A DNA stretch of 64,000 nucleotides from Glutamicibacter halophytocola (GCF_001302565.1 NZ_CP012750.1:2480001-2544000); one strand, 5' to 3'. Counted from the first letter of the stretch, positions 16,272-24,510 are shown. Notes: generated from the letters alone by a model not told the origin. A program made the numbers and translations.

Positions 16272-18197
16272 ATGCGTATTAAGTCAGTCGGTATCGAGAA
16301 TTTTCGATGCCTAAATAAAGCGGATATCGATTTTAGCCAGATTACGACATTCATCGGCCCCAATGGGGCCGGAAAAAGCTCAGTTCTTCGTGCATTGGAC
16401 TGGTTTTTCAACGGTGGCGTCATCGACGAGAAGGATGTATGGTCGGGAAGCAACCAACAGCGAGTACGAGTGCGCGTAACTTTTGACACATTGACGGGCA
16501 CGGACCGTGTGGCCCTGGGTGACAAGTACGCTCCAGCAGGCGCAGATACATTCACTGCTTGGCGCACTTGGTCGAACGGCCAGGACAAGATGACAGGCAA
16601 TGCTTTATCCTTCCCGCCATTCGAAGATGTCCGAAATGCCGTTGGAGCTGGCCCCAAGAAAGAAGCCTGGTTAAAGGTTCTCGAAGCTCATCCGGATCAA
16701 GATCTGCCTAAATGGTCGTCTGCCGCCAAAATCGAGTCCTCTATGGATGACTGGGAACGCGCTCATCCTGAGCACCTTGCGGAGTCTGAATCAGGTGGAA
16801 ATCACCTATTTGGATTCAACGGACAAAACGTTCTGTCTGGAATTTTCGATTTCGTTTTAGTAACAGCAGATCTTCGAGCGAACGAAGAAAGTCAAGACGC
16901 CAGAGGCACGATTATCAGTCGCATTCTGGAAAAAACGGTTGACCGGGCAGCTGCCGACGAGGCGTATGCCCAGCTCGCCGAAGAAGTAGCAACTCGTCGC
17001 GAAGCCATCTCAAAAGCGCATCTCACGGCACAGCTTGAAAAGCTCGGCGCTGACCTAAGCAGTGAAATTGAAGCATTCACCTCCGGTCGCAAGATCCAAC
17101 TAGCGGCAGAAGAGCCCGAGTTGAAACCTCAAATGTCGAAAATCCGAGTCACCGTCAGGGATCAACTGACTCAAACGGATGTCGACCGCCAAGGGCATGG
17201 CTTCCAACGCGCCCTATTGATCTCCAGTCTAAAAATGCTTGCCAGCAAAAGCGCTAGCCAAGATTCTGAGAGTGTCATTTGCTTAGCCATCGAAGAGCCC
17301 GAGCTCTTCCAGCATCCCACCCAGGCTCGTGCGTTCTCCAGCGTCCTACGAACACTCGCGAGTGACCTCGCCAACGGTTTGCAAATTACCTATGCAACAC
17401 ACTCACCCTATTTTGTAGACGCGCGATATTTCGATGAGATTCGGCGAGTTCGGAGAAGCACGGCTGCCTCAGATCAGCACGCTGAAGTCACAATCTCGCA
17501 TGCGAAGCTGGATGCAGTTGCATCCAGATTGACTGGTTACGTCGACCCGAAGGTTGTAACCGCGCGGTGGGACATGGTTTGCAATCAACACCTATCCGAA
17601 GCGCTCTTTGCCGATGCCGTGATGCTGGTAGAAGGCGATGACGATAAGGCCGTATTCGAGGGCATTGCTGCGCGGTCCAAGCACCTTTCCGCGGACGGCA
17701 TTGCTGTCGCCGCTGCACAAGGCAAAGGACATCTGTACATCCCCCATGCAATCCTGAGTGAATTAAAAATTCCCACGATGGTCGTCTTCGACAATGACTC
17801 GGGCTGCGAAGCAAGGATGACCGAGAAGAAAAAGCATGAGAAGAATCCTGAAAAGATCAGAGAGAACGAGAAGACTATAAAGCACACCGTCCGCAACCAT
17901 GTCAAAGATAACCGTGCTCTCCAACGCTACTTCAACCTTGACGAGCTCGATTACCCCACTGGATTACTGTCGCCTGAGCTACACGCCATTGACGACACAC
18001 TTGAGACAGTCATCAACAATGATTGGCCGAGCTGGCACGACACCCTACAGACATTAGTTGACAGCGGTCAGGGTGTAGGCAACAAGAATGCAGCGACATA
18101 CGCCCTTGCCTCAACGAAATGCGAAGAGGAACCGAGCGGGCAAATCGCATTGCCAGTCGAGAGCATCAGAACCTTGGTTCGAGCAGTCAACGGGTAG
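16272..18197 (+). CDS. OLD-family ATP-dependent endonuclease (AAA ATPase + TOPRIM)
   Basis: 641 residues from the ATG at 16272 (MRIKSVGIENFRCLNKADI), the usual start of the family; an open frame back to 16224 lacks similarity. The ABC-type ATPase has Walker A GPNGAGKSS (29-37), Walker B around VICLAIEEPELFQHP (about 335) and a TYATHSPYFVD switch segment. The C-terminal TOPRIM nuclease has VMLVEGDDDKAVFEGI (about 450) and VVFDNDSG (about 503). OLD proteins are DNA nucleases, and phage P2 Old excludes phage lambda. No UvrD-like helicase is adjacent, so it is not a Gabija pair and looks like a stand-alone (class 1-like) OLD. It is more A+T-rich than the mob genes and is probably antiphage cargo. 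Confidence 0.85.
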   Translation: MRIKSVGIENFRCLNKADIDFSQITTFIGPNGAGKSSVLRALDWFFNGGVIDEKDVWSGSNQQRVRVRVTFDTLTGTDRVALGDKYAPAGADTFTAWRTWSNGQDKMTGNALSFPPFEDVRNAVGAGPKKEAWLKVLEAHPDQDLPKWSSAAKIESSMDDWERAHPEHLAESESGGNHLFGFNGQNVLSGIFDFVLVTADLRANEESQDARGTIISRILEKTVDRAAADEAYAQLAEEVATRREAISKAHLTAQLEKLGADLSSEIEAFTSGRKIQLAAEEPELKPQMSKIRVTVRDQLTQTDVDRQGHGFQRALLISSLKMLASKSASQDSESVICLAIEEPELFQHPTQARAFSSVLRTLASDLANGLQITYATHSPYFVDARYFDEIRRVRRSTAASDQHAEVTISHAKLDAVASRLTGYVDPKVVTARWDMVCNQHLSEALFADAVMLVEGDDDKAVFEGIAARSKHLSADGIAVAAAQGKGHLYIPHAILSELKIPTMVVFDNDSGCEARMTEKKKHEKNPEKIRENEKTIKHTVRNHVKDNRALQRYFNLDELDYPTGLLSPELHAIDDTLETVINNDWPSWHDTLQTLVDSGQGVGNKNAATYALASTKCEEEPSGQIALPVESIRTLVRAVNG

Positions 18198-18578
18198 CTA
18201 CATCTATTGCGCTGGATCCCTTACCGGCGATTGCACCGAGAGGGTCAAATGACAGGTAAGGTCTCAAACGTGTGGATGAACTGTCGGTTGAGGTTAACGT
18301 CAATCACAATTGAATTTTCAACTGAAATGGCGTGACGCGGTTCCTTAGATCTCTGTATGTCCAGAACGAATATTTGCGACACATCTTGGGCCGCCCGACC
18401 CTTCGGGAGCTCTGGCCGCTTTCAATCCGAGTACAAAGGCGATCGCAGAAAGCGTCTAGCCATCAACTTCCCCGGGAAGATTGTCCAGCCCATAGGCAAC
18501 CACAAATGCTTGATTCCGGATTTAATCACTAGGCGGTTTCATTCCCGATTTAATGTAAAGCTATTTTTGAAAAAGTAC
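18198..18578. other. Intergenic region upstream of the RiPP cassette
   Basis: About 380 bp, A+T-rich, without a supported gene; an open frame at 18357-18590 has no ribosome-binding site or recognisable similarity. The right end carries the probable promoter of the peptide cassette. Confidence 0.35.
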
Positions 18579-18607
18579 TTGAACACTTAGCGCTTCTCGC
18601 ATAGTGT
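18579..18607 (+). promoter_or_regulatory. Probable promoter of the RiPP cassette
   Basis: TTGAAC (18579-18584) and TAGTGT (18602-18607) are separated by 17 bp, a plausible vegetative -35/-10 pair. It would start transcription near 18614, about 25 bases before the peptide start. A near-palindrome TGTGTTG-t-CAATCACA (about 18605-18620) overlaps the -10 box and start point and could be an operator. Confidence 0.4.
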
Positions 18608-18638
18608 GTTGTCAATCACACATGAGGGGGTGAATTAA

Positions 18639-18725
18639 GTGCAGATGATTCGTAAAATGAAGGCTCGTCTCCTCGGTGAGGAGCGCATTGTTTGCCTCGC
18701 ATACTCGAAGCAGTACTCGTGGTAG
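18639..18725 (+). CDS. Candidate RiPP precursor peptide, 28 residues, aromatic C-terminal core
   Basis: The frame starts at GTG 18639, with GAGGGGG (18624-18630) eight bases upstream, and stops at TAG 18723-18725. An in-frame ATG at 18645 would give 26 residues but lies too far from this site. The N-terminal part is basic and helical (MQMIRKMKARLLGEER), like a leader. The end is VCLAYSKQYSW, with Tyr22, Tyr26 and Trp28 at the extreme C-terminus and Cys19 before them. P450-modified RiPPs (biarylitides, cittilins, atropopeptides such as tryptorubin) have short precursors whose C-terminal Tyr/Trp/His residues are cross-linked by one P450. A hairpin, a P450 gene and an MFS gene follow on the same strand. 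The gene is below normal annotation length. That it is translated and modified is inference. Confidence 0.7.
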   Translation: MQMIRKMKARLLGEERIVCLAYSKQYSW

Positions 18726-18738
18726 AGAAGACCGGTGA

Positions 18739-18780
18739 GCGGGGAGAGCTCGATGCCTTTTGGCGGGTAGATCTCCCCGC
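18739..18780 (+). terminator. Hairpin between precursor and P450 genes (attenuator-like)
   Basis: A perfect 9-bp GC-rich stem (GCGGGGAGA 18739-18747 / TCTCCCCGC 18772-18780) with a 24-base loop, followed by TTTCCTTT. It begins 14 bp after the peptide stop. Such partial terminators are common between RiPP precursor and enzyme genes, giving more precursor mRNA than enzyme mRNA. Confidence 0.65.
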
Positions 18781-18807
18781 TTTCCTTTAGCGGATCGTGG
18801 TGTCATT

Positions 18808-19941
18808 ATGTCTAGAGAGCGAGCAACTTTCCCTCGGCAATCGCTATGGAAGCACATGGCGGGTTGGGATCAAAAGTACGAGAAGCTGTCATCGCCGATC
18901 AGACTAGATTCCGGAGCAATATTGGTGACTGAATCTGCGTTGATTCGACAAATATTGCACGATCAAGAAAATTATGTCGATGAGTCAGCTTTTCTTCGAA
19001 CTAGGAATTTTTTCCCGCTACCTCATGAGCAGCGCATTAATGTCGTTCGGCAATTCATTCGAATCATGAGTCCTGCTACCGATCTCGTATCTGATTCTCT
19101 TAGTTCGTTCTTTGAAGCAAAAAGAACTTTGAAGATGCAGTCAGACGGTATTTGGATGATGTACGCCCTGTACAAAGACAAGATATGGGACCCTCAACGC
19201 TCTGCTGATTACGGTCAATATATTGAACATTACATAGCGCGCAAGACAATTCACGACGATGTCCAAGGCGGCTTTAGGCGCTTGCAAGGCCTCCAAAGGG
19301 AACAGTTAGATGTGAATTTGGGAAATCTACTGCGCGCAGACAGCTCGGGCCCTCACCACGATCTGGTGTCGGTAGTTAAAAACGTTCAGCTCGATTTGAC
19401 GCCAGTTGAAAGTAGCGAGTTGCTTTTGCGACTGGTTCAGTCCCTGGTTGCGTTTACGGGTGTGGCATTCGAATTCTCCCTCTACTACCTTGCGTTGCAT
19501 CCTCAATGGCTACAGTGGATTGACAGCGAAGAAAGAGCTAAAGCATTCGTTCTGGAGCTGCAACGTCTGTACCCTACAGCGTGGAGGCTGACGCGTACCG
19601 CAAAACAATCACATCATCTGGACGGGATCCAAGTAATTGAAGGAGATGACGTGATTCTGGGGCATAGCGTCGCGCATAAAAATTTTGAAGAATGGGGGCG
19701 CGAGAGCCAAGAGTTCCAGCCTGATCGTTGGATTGATCAGTCCCCCACACGGATTTTAACTTTTGGTAGCGGTCCCGGCGCGTGCCCAGGGAAGAACATC
19801 GCACTAAACATCCTTGCTAGATCGCTCCTTTGGGCGAGTGAGCACTTCGCCGAGCTAGACGTAGTACAGAAATCACGCTCGCCTTATGTACGATCAATTC
19901 TCGCTGCTCCAAGGCTTAGGCTCTCGATCCGCAAGAATTGA
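18808..19941 (+). CDS. Cytochrome P450, candidate RiPP-crosslinking enzyme
   Basis: 377 residues from the ATG at 18808; a TTG at 18760 in the same frame lies inside the hairpin and is less likely. The heme-binding loop is TFGSGPGACPGKN (F319, C326), the K-helix ExxR is E250-LQ-R253, and FQPDRW (303-308) is the meander. The I-helix (about 213-222, LVAFTGVAFE) lacks the usual acid-alcohol pair (Glu/Asp-Thr), which is often altered in P450s doing phenolic coupling rather than hydroxylation. No ferredoxin or reductase gene is adjacent, so host partners must supply electrons. The setting directly after an aromatic-ended peptide gene suggests aryl or indole cross-linking. The gene is A+T-richer than the element backbone. 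Confidence 0.85.
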   Translation: MSRERATFPRQSLWKHMAGWDQKYEKLSSPIRLDSGAILVTESALIRQILHDQENYVDESAFLRTRNFFPLPHEQRINVVRQFIRIMSPATDLVSDSLSSFFEAKRTLKMQSDGIWMMYALYKDKIWDPQRSADYGQYIEHYIARKTIHDDVQGGFRRLQGLQREQLDVNLGNLLRADSSGPHHDLVSVVKNVQLDLTPVESSELLLRLVQSLVAFTGVAFEFSLYYLALHPQWLQWIDSEERAKAFVLELQRLYPTAWRLTRTAKQSHHLDGIQVIEGDDVILGHSVAHKNFEEWGRESQEFQPDRWIDQSPTRILTFGSGPGACPGKNIALNILARSLLWASEHFAELDVVQKSRSPYVRSILAAPRLRLSIRKN

Positions 19942-19947
19942 GTTTTC

Positions 19948-21207
19948 ATGAGCAAGAAGAACAATCGACTAACACTGGCGAAGTTCTCGAACGCCGCCGA
20001 CGCATTTTTCGTCCAATCCTTCGACCCTTGGACTGACATTATTGCCGTCTCAGTACTGGCCGCTAGTGCCTGGCAAATCGGTTTGCTCAATGCGCTGACA
20101 ACGGCCTCATTCATGATTCTAGGTATTCCTATAGGGATCTTCGTAGACCGCTATGACGGCGTCCGCGTTCTCAAAACGGCATTGGTCACTAAGGTTCTAT
20201 TGACGTCTGCTTTATTGCTCATGAGCGTTAGTGGATACCTGTCAATCTCACTATTGCTCGTTTTTGCAACGCTTATGGGAATCGCCACCGTTGCTACTGA
20301 AACGGCACAGGTGTCGACAGTTCCGTCGCTGTCTCAGAATGACAGCCAAATTGGTCGAGCAATCGCAACTATCGCAACTTGGGATCGGGTCGCCACACTT
20401 GCCGGGCCCGTGGCGGTCGCATTCGGCATAGTTTCCATCGGAGCAAATAAAGTACTGCTTGCCGTCATTGGGTTCTCAATCGTTGCAATGATCGGAGCGA
20501 TGTTCATCAGGAAACCGCATCGAGTGCATCGCTCAGCTGAACCTGATTCACTGAAAAATGCGGAGTTACCTGCCAAGCAGTCGTTTTGGACTCAAGCCAA
20601 AGATGGTTGGACGGTTTTAGTGAACGATCGTCAGCTTGCGGGGATGACGTGGCTGTCTTGTTTTAGCAACGCAGGGTTGGCCCTCGGGGGTGCGGTTGAA
20701 GCCATACTCGTTATTCAGGTTCTTGACTTAGGAATCGGTTTCTTTGGAATATTAGGATCCATCGGGGCGCTATCGGGAATCGCAGCAGCATTCCTTGCTG
20801 ACCAAATATCTAAGAGTGTTTCCGTCAGAAAGCTCTACCTCTGGGGAGGCTTGGGACAGGTTGTCTCGGCTGCAATGCCCCTTATTGCCTTTTGGGTGCC
20901 TTCCGCTGCAGTTGGACTGCTGATCGTCCACACCGCAGTTTGGGGCGTAATTCTTACAGTGACAAATGTTTCTGCAAGTATCTACGCAGCCGTTACAGTC
21001 GACCAATCATTGCTTGGTCGAATAGCTGCTCTTCGTCGATCACTAACAATGGCACTAGTCCCGATCGGCAGCATAGTTGGAGGTGTCTTGGGTAGTTCTT
21101 TTGGCATATGGCTCCCCTTGTTACTCTGGCCGATCTTCGTGCTTTTTGGCGTTCTATTGTACTCGTCGTTGGACCGTAGCGTCATCAAAGTCAATACCGA
21201 ACAGTAG
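19948..21207 (+). CDS. MFS transporter, probable exporter of the peptide product
   Basis: 419 residues starting six bases after the P450 stop, so co-transcribed. About 12 hydrophobic helices are visible, with the MFS loop 2-3 motif as GIFVDRYDGVRVLK (about 65-80). The sequence is of the MFS_3/enterobactin exporter (EntS-like) class, which exports siderophores and small peptides or drugs. In this cassette it most likely exports the mature peptide and gives self-protection; no peptidase gene is present. The A+T-rich composition matches the P450 gene, so the two probably moved together. Confidence 0.85.
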   Translation: MSKKNNRLTLAKFSNAADAFFVQSFDPWTDIIAVSVLAASAWQIGLLNALTTASFMILGIPIGIFVDRYDGVRVLKTALVTKVLLTSALLLMSVSGYLSISLLLVFATLMGIATVATETAQVSTVPSLSQNDSQIGRAIATIATWDRVATLAGPVAVAFGIVSIGANKVLLAVIGFSIVAMIGAMFIRKPHRVHRSAEPDSLKNAELPAKQSFWTQAKDGWTVLVNDRQLAGMTWLSCFSNAGLALGGAVEAILVIQVLDLGIGFFGILGSIGALSGIAAAFLADQISKSVSVRKLYLWGGLGQVVSAAMPLIAFWVPSAAVGLLIVHTAVWGVILTVTNVSASIYAAVTVDQSLLGRIAALRRSLTMALVPIGSIVGGVLGSSFGIWLPLLLWPIFVLFGVLLYSSLDRSVIKVNTEQ

Positions 21208-21525
21208 TCATTATCAATGATTTCGCTCCTGTCCATGCCAAGGGAGCACAGCAATTCTTATACGGGCGCAAGGTGCCGGCCACCAAGAATCTGCAATACC
21301 CTGCAACGGCTGGCGACATGCTGCAATTAATCGCCAAACGAACCAACAGTCTCACAGTTGCAGATTGGTGTAGCTCGCAAAGCGTTCAAAAAAGGGTCGA
21401 TCAGACGAACACCTGAAGAGTGCCCGAGGAAACCTTGTTTCGTGGCTCAATTCGTTCAATAACTCGTTCAATAACAGGTACCATGGGGATTGGCAATTGA
21501 ACACGTTTTATGAACGGAGCAAGCC
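21208..21525. other. Intergenic region with recombination-site-like repeats
   Basis: 318 bp between the MFS gene and the resolvase gene. The left 240 bp hold nothing I recognise; the right end holds the repeats listed separately. The A+T-richness of the cassette ends here. Confidence 0.4.
21452..21502. repeat. Tandem 12-bp repeats plus inverted half-site, candidate res site/operator
   Basis: TCGTTCAATAAC occurs twice head to tail (21452-21463 and 21464-21475). Its half GTTCAAT recurs inverted as ATTGAAC at 21496-21502. The group lies 24-74 bp before the resolvase start, the normal place for the resolvase binding sites that act both as recombination site and as operator. Confidence 0.5.
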
Positions 21526-22095
21526 ATGGCACTGGTGGGATTGGTGCGAGTCAGCACGAAGGGTCAGGACACCGCGCGGCAACATGACGCACTGGACCCG
21601 ATCTGCGTTAAGGTCTTCGAGGAAAAAGTAAGCGGTAGCTTGAAGGTCGAGAACCGGCCAGGCTTGTGCGCCACGATCGACTACATGCGCGAGGGCGACA
21701 TGCTCGCCGTCCAGGAAGTTGATCGCCTCGGCCGAAACCTGATCGAGGGGCTGGTCGTGCTCACGGACTTGTTCGAACGCGGAATCGCAGTCAAGGTCAT
21801 CGAGGGCATCGCCAAGGGCGAGCACACCGAGCGGAGCTTCGTCCTGGATATGGCCATGGCCCTCGCCGAGGACCGTCGCCGCGACATCGTGCGCAAGACC
21901 AAGAACGGGCTCGAAGCAGCGCGCAAGCGCGGCAGGGTCGGCGGCCGCCCGCGGGTGATCGACGACGACAAGCGCGCGGTCATCATCTCCCGGCGCGAGA
22001 GGGGCGAGTCGATTAGGGAGATCGCTTCGGCTGTCGGAATCTCAATCGGGACAGTGCATTCTGCTCTGGCCGTGGATGAGCAGGAAGCCAGCTGA
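21526..22095 (+). CDS. Resolvase/invertase-type small serine recombinase
   Basis: 189 residues. The catalytic domain has VGLVRVSTKGQD (nucleophile Ser10) and the DRLGRNLIEGL motif, then a long E-helix (RSFVLDMAMALAEDRRRDIVRKTKNGLEAARKRG). It ends in a helix-turn-helix (GESIREIASAVGISIGTVHSAL). The length and layout match Tn3-type resolvases and Hin/Gin invertases. It could resolve multimers of the excised element or be left from a transposon that brought in the RiPP cassette. Its TGA overlaps the ATG of the next gene (TGATG), so the two are translationally coupled. Confidence 0.85.
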   Translation: MALVGLVRVSTKGQDTARQHDALDPICVKVFEEKVSGSLKVENRPGLCATIDYMREGDMLAVQEVDRLGRNLIEGLVVLTDLFERGIAVKVIEGIAKGEHTERSFVLDMAMALAEDRRRDIVRKTKNGLEAARKRGRVGGRPRVIDDDKRAVIISRRERGESIREIASAVGISIGTVHSALAVDEQEAS

Positions 22096-22865
22096 TGGCG
22101 CGGGACATAGGCGAGCAGATGATCCTCGCCGAGTGGCTCTTCGTCGAGACGATCGACGACCTCCGCTGCCGCATTGACGATCCGTCGTCTCGAACAAGGT
22201 ACGAGTTGCTGGGAATCGCACCGCTCCTGAGGAAACTGCTGCTCGATGGCGCGCCGCTTCTAGAGACAGTGAGGGTCGCTAGGCCGGAGGTGCCTGTAGA
22301 GTTCCGCATCCGTCCCTGGACCGAACTGGAGGACAAGTTCGCAGACGAAGGACTGGAGCGCTACCTCGGCCTCGGGGATGCGCGGCTGATCGGCGACCCT
22401 GGCGATCACGCCATCACGAATCTGGAGGAGCTGAGAAGAACAGTGGTCGGCGTCGCCCAAGGCAAACATCTGACGTTCCGGAGCGTCGTCCGGTACTACG
22501 CCCACGTTGAAGGCGGAGTCCACTTCGGTACGGCGAAGGATCCTGGCGAATCTACGCTGAGCAGCATGGCCACAATGCTGCTAGGGCATTCCACTGGCCA
22601 GATCCAGACGCTTGCGCACCTCGGCCAAATTGCAGTTGACGCACTGGAGCCCATGCACCGTTCGATCCTTGCCAGGCCTACTATCCACACCTTGTTGCAC
22701 CTAGAGGACGCTCGGGGCTTGTTTATGAATCACTGGACGACCGACTACTTCAAAGCATTGGACCGTTTCGGCAATGAACCAGAAGAGAAGCCAATTGAAG
22801 TTCCGCCCAATGCTGAGTCCCGAACGCACCATCCTGACTCAGGACCTTCGAAATACAGCTCCTGA
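22095..22865 (+). CDS. Hypothetical protein coupled to the resolvase
   Basis: 256 residues whose ATG overlaps the resolvase stop. The N-terminal half (EQMILAEWLFVETIDDLRCRIDDPSSRTRYELLGIAPLLRKLLLDG) reads like a helical bundle. HLTFRSVVRYYAHVEGGVHFGTAKDPGES includes two His in a beta-helical context. No nuclease or ATPase motif is obvious. I do not recognise the family. The coupling suggests a role linked to the recombinase, or cargo transcribed from its promoter. Confidence 0.55.
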   Translation: MARDIGEQMILAEWLFVETIDDLRCRIDDPSSRTRYELLGIAPLLRKLLLDGAPLLETVRVARPEVPVEFRIRPWTELEDKFADEGLERYLGLGDARLIGDPGDHAITNLEELRRTVVGVAQGKHLTFRSVVRYYAHVEGGVHFGTAKDPGESTLSSMATMLLGHSTGQIQTLAHLGQIAVDALEPMHRSILARPTIHTLLHLEDARGLFMNHWTTDYFKALDRFGNEPEEKPIEVPPNAESRTHHPDSGPSKYSS

Positions 22866-22986
22866 GACCCTTGTTGTCGCGTGACACCGAAGGCATGCAG
22901 AACTCTCGCCAAGGAGATACTTGCGAATCGCCTGATCCCTTGGCCCCACGCGACCTCTTGACCATCGCGAGGACTGAGTTGGCAAA

Positions 22987-23026
22987 AGCAGAAGTCCACC
23001 TGCCCGAAGGCAGGTGGACTTCTGCT
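22987..23026. terminator. Strong bidirectional terminator hairpin
   Basis: A perfect 18-bp stem (AGCAGAAGTCCACCTGCC / GGCAGGTGGACTTCTGCT) with loop CGAA sits between two converging genes, without a long T-run on either side. Confidence 0.85.
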
Positions 23027-23028
23027 GG

Positions 23029-23262
23029 TTAGCCATCCTCGCTGAGGATCAGCGGCGTGAACCCACTCAGTGCCTCCGGTGACGCGCAGGCCATGCAAAT
23101 GACCAGTCCGAGGTTCAGGCACTGCAGCAGCTCATCGCGGTCATGCCCTGTATTCCAGTCACCGGTGAGGTGATCCGGCCCCGGGATCGCACCGCAGTAC
23201 GGCAGCAGATCCCCTGTCCGGTTGTAAAGGTGGTGGACGACGTCGCCAGTTACCGTGCTCAT
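23029..23262 (-). CDS. Small Cys-containing hypothetical protein
   Basis: 77 residues. It overlaps the upstream gene by 4 bp (ATGA), which indicates translational coupling. It contains HHLYNRTGDLLPYCGAI and GLVICMAC, so His and Cys residues may bind a metal. No known function is recognised. It ends directly at the 18-bp-stem terminator. Confidence 0.5.
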   Translation of the reverse strand: MSTVTGDVVHHLYNRTGDLLPYCGAIPGPDHLTGDWNTGHDRDELLQCLNLGLVICMACASPEALSGFTPLILSEDG

Positions 23263-23972
23263 GCTGAATCTTCTTCCGTTGCGTGCGGGTTGGGTGTGTT
23301 GACTGCCTTGGAGAGCCTCGTTGGCATTGGTGCTGTGAACAGTTTCGCCAGGAGCGGCTCCAGTGCGCCGATGGCCTCTGCCGTCTGGTCGTCGGTGGGC
23401 TCACGGCCCAGCTCCTGCTTGAGTTCCTTGATCAGGTCGCTGAACTGGTGCAGAACGGGCTGCCGACCTTGAGACATCTCAAACGCCGCCTCGAAGCCGT
23501 GGACGTAGGCCAGTACGCTTTCGAACGTGGCGGGGCCGCCAACGAACGTGCTCGGCCTCATGACGAACTCGTGAGCCTGCTCCTCGGAAGCTGCTACGCC
23601 GCCGATGCCGTACGACGCGCTGCCCGCGTCCAGGTGCGAGTCGTCGACGCGCTCCGTGCATGCTTGGGCATCGAACACTGCTCGGCGCACATGCTCCGCT
23701 CTGTCGTCGATGTAGTGCTGGCACGCGGCGCGGCATCGCTCGGAGTCGCTGATCTGGAGGATCGACCAGATCTTGCCCTGGCTGATACGGATGTCCCGGG
23801 AGAACCCCTGCCACGTGCTCACCTCGATGACGATCTCATCGCGACCTGCATCCGTCTTGCGCAAGGACAGGTTCATCTGCGCAGGGTCCTCCTGTGGGAT
23901 CGGCCTGCTCGCCGCGCGCATGGCCGCGTGGCCGATGTTGGTCGCGTTGATGGTGAAGAACTCGCCGATCAT
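23259..23972 (-). CDS. Hypothetical protein
   Basis: 237 residues from the ATG at 23972, preceded by GGAGGA. The first half looks beta-rich (QMNLSLRKTDAGRDEIVIEVSTWQGFSRDIRISQGKIWSILQI); the second half is helical and ends in a disordered acidic tail. There is no membrane segment. It forms a two-gene unit with the 77-residue protein. Function unknown. Confidence 0.55.
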   Translation of the reverse strand: MIGEFFTINATNIGHAAMRAASRPIPQEDPAQMNLSLRKTDAGRDEIVIEVSTWQGFSRDIRISQGKIWSILQISDSERCRAACQHYIDDRAEHVRRAVFDAQACTERVDDSHLDAGSASYGIGGVAASEEQAHEFVMRPSTFVGGPATFESVLAYVHGFEAAFEMSQGRQPVLHQFSDLIKELKQELGREPTDDQTAEAIGALEPLLAKLFTAPMPTRLSKAVNTPNPHATEEDSA

Positions 23973-24041
23973 CTGTCCTCCTCGAAGGGATCAATCTTGC
24001 CGCTTGCGGCCCAGATCTGAATCGCTCACCCCTCGGGCCTG

Positions 24042-24380
24042 TCACCAGCGGAGATCGTTCAGCTTGGGAGGCGTGTTCCGGGTAGTTGGCGAGTCCTGCC
24101 CCGGGCCCACCTCCCAGACGAGGTTGGCCCAGCCGGATTCGGATGCGAATGCGACCAGGCGGTCTTGGGTGCGCCTTGCAAGGATGCGCTGCAGATCTTT
24201 GACCTCGCAATGGACATGTTCGAGCTTCTGCTCGGTGACCCTGCTGTACGTGACCAGAAAGACGTCGTCCATGCGGTCCATGCTCTCGACCTTCCAGCCT
24301 TGCTCGGCCATCTGGTTGAGGTTGCCATCGAACTTGCCCTTGTCGGCCCGGTACTTCACTTGCTTGTACTCGTACTTCAT
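24042..24380 (-). CDS. DUF4177-like small protein
   Basis: 112 residues starting MKYEYKQVKYRADKGKFDGNLNQMAEQGWKVESMDRMDDVFLVTYSR. The N-terminal 50 residues match the DUF4177 pattern (YEYKxV ... LNxxxxxGWxV ... ). Proteins of this family are small, often in mobile elements, and of unknown function. The C-terminal half, ending PPKLNDLRW, is not recognised. Confidence 0.6.
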   Translation of the reverse strand: MKYEYKQVKYRADKGKFDGNLNQMAEQGWKVESMDRMDDVFLVTYSRVTEQKLEHVHCEVKDLQRILARRTQDRLVAFASESGWANLVWEVGPGQDSPTTRNTPPKLNDLRW

Positions 24381-24510
24381 CCGTAAAAGGACCTCAGCTT
24401 TCTTCCGAGCAGGGCGCGTGGAAGCTCGCTATTGCAGCAGCACTGAGATCGCTCTCGTTGATCGAATGCGTTCGCTTCCCCTGTGATCATGTCGTGCTGC
24501 GCAACGAGCC

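Noticed and set aside
16272-18197. OLD gene as GajA of a Gabija system
   Set aside because: No UvrD-like helicase gene lies on either side; the next genes are the RiPP cassette.
18357-18590. Open frame of 77 codons before the RiPP cassette as the precursor gene
   Set aside because: No ribosome-binding site, overlaps the proposed promoter, and its C-terminus (FLKKYLNT) is a poor core compared with the 28-residue gene.
18760-18807. Longer P450 start at TTG 18760
   Set aside because: It would put the start inside the hairpin, lacks a ribosome-binding site, and adds 16 residues without similarity to P450 starts.
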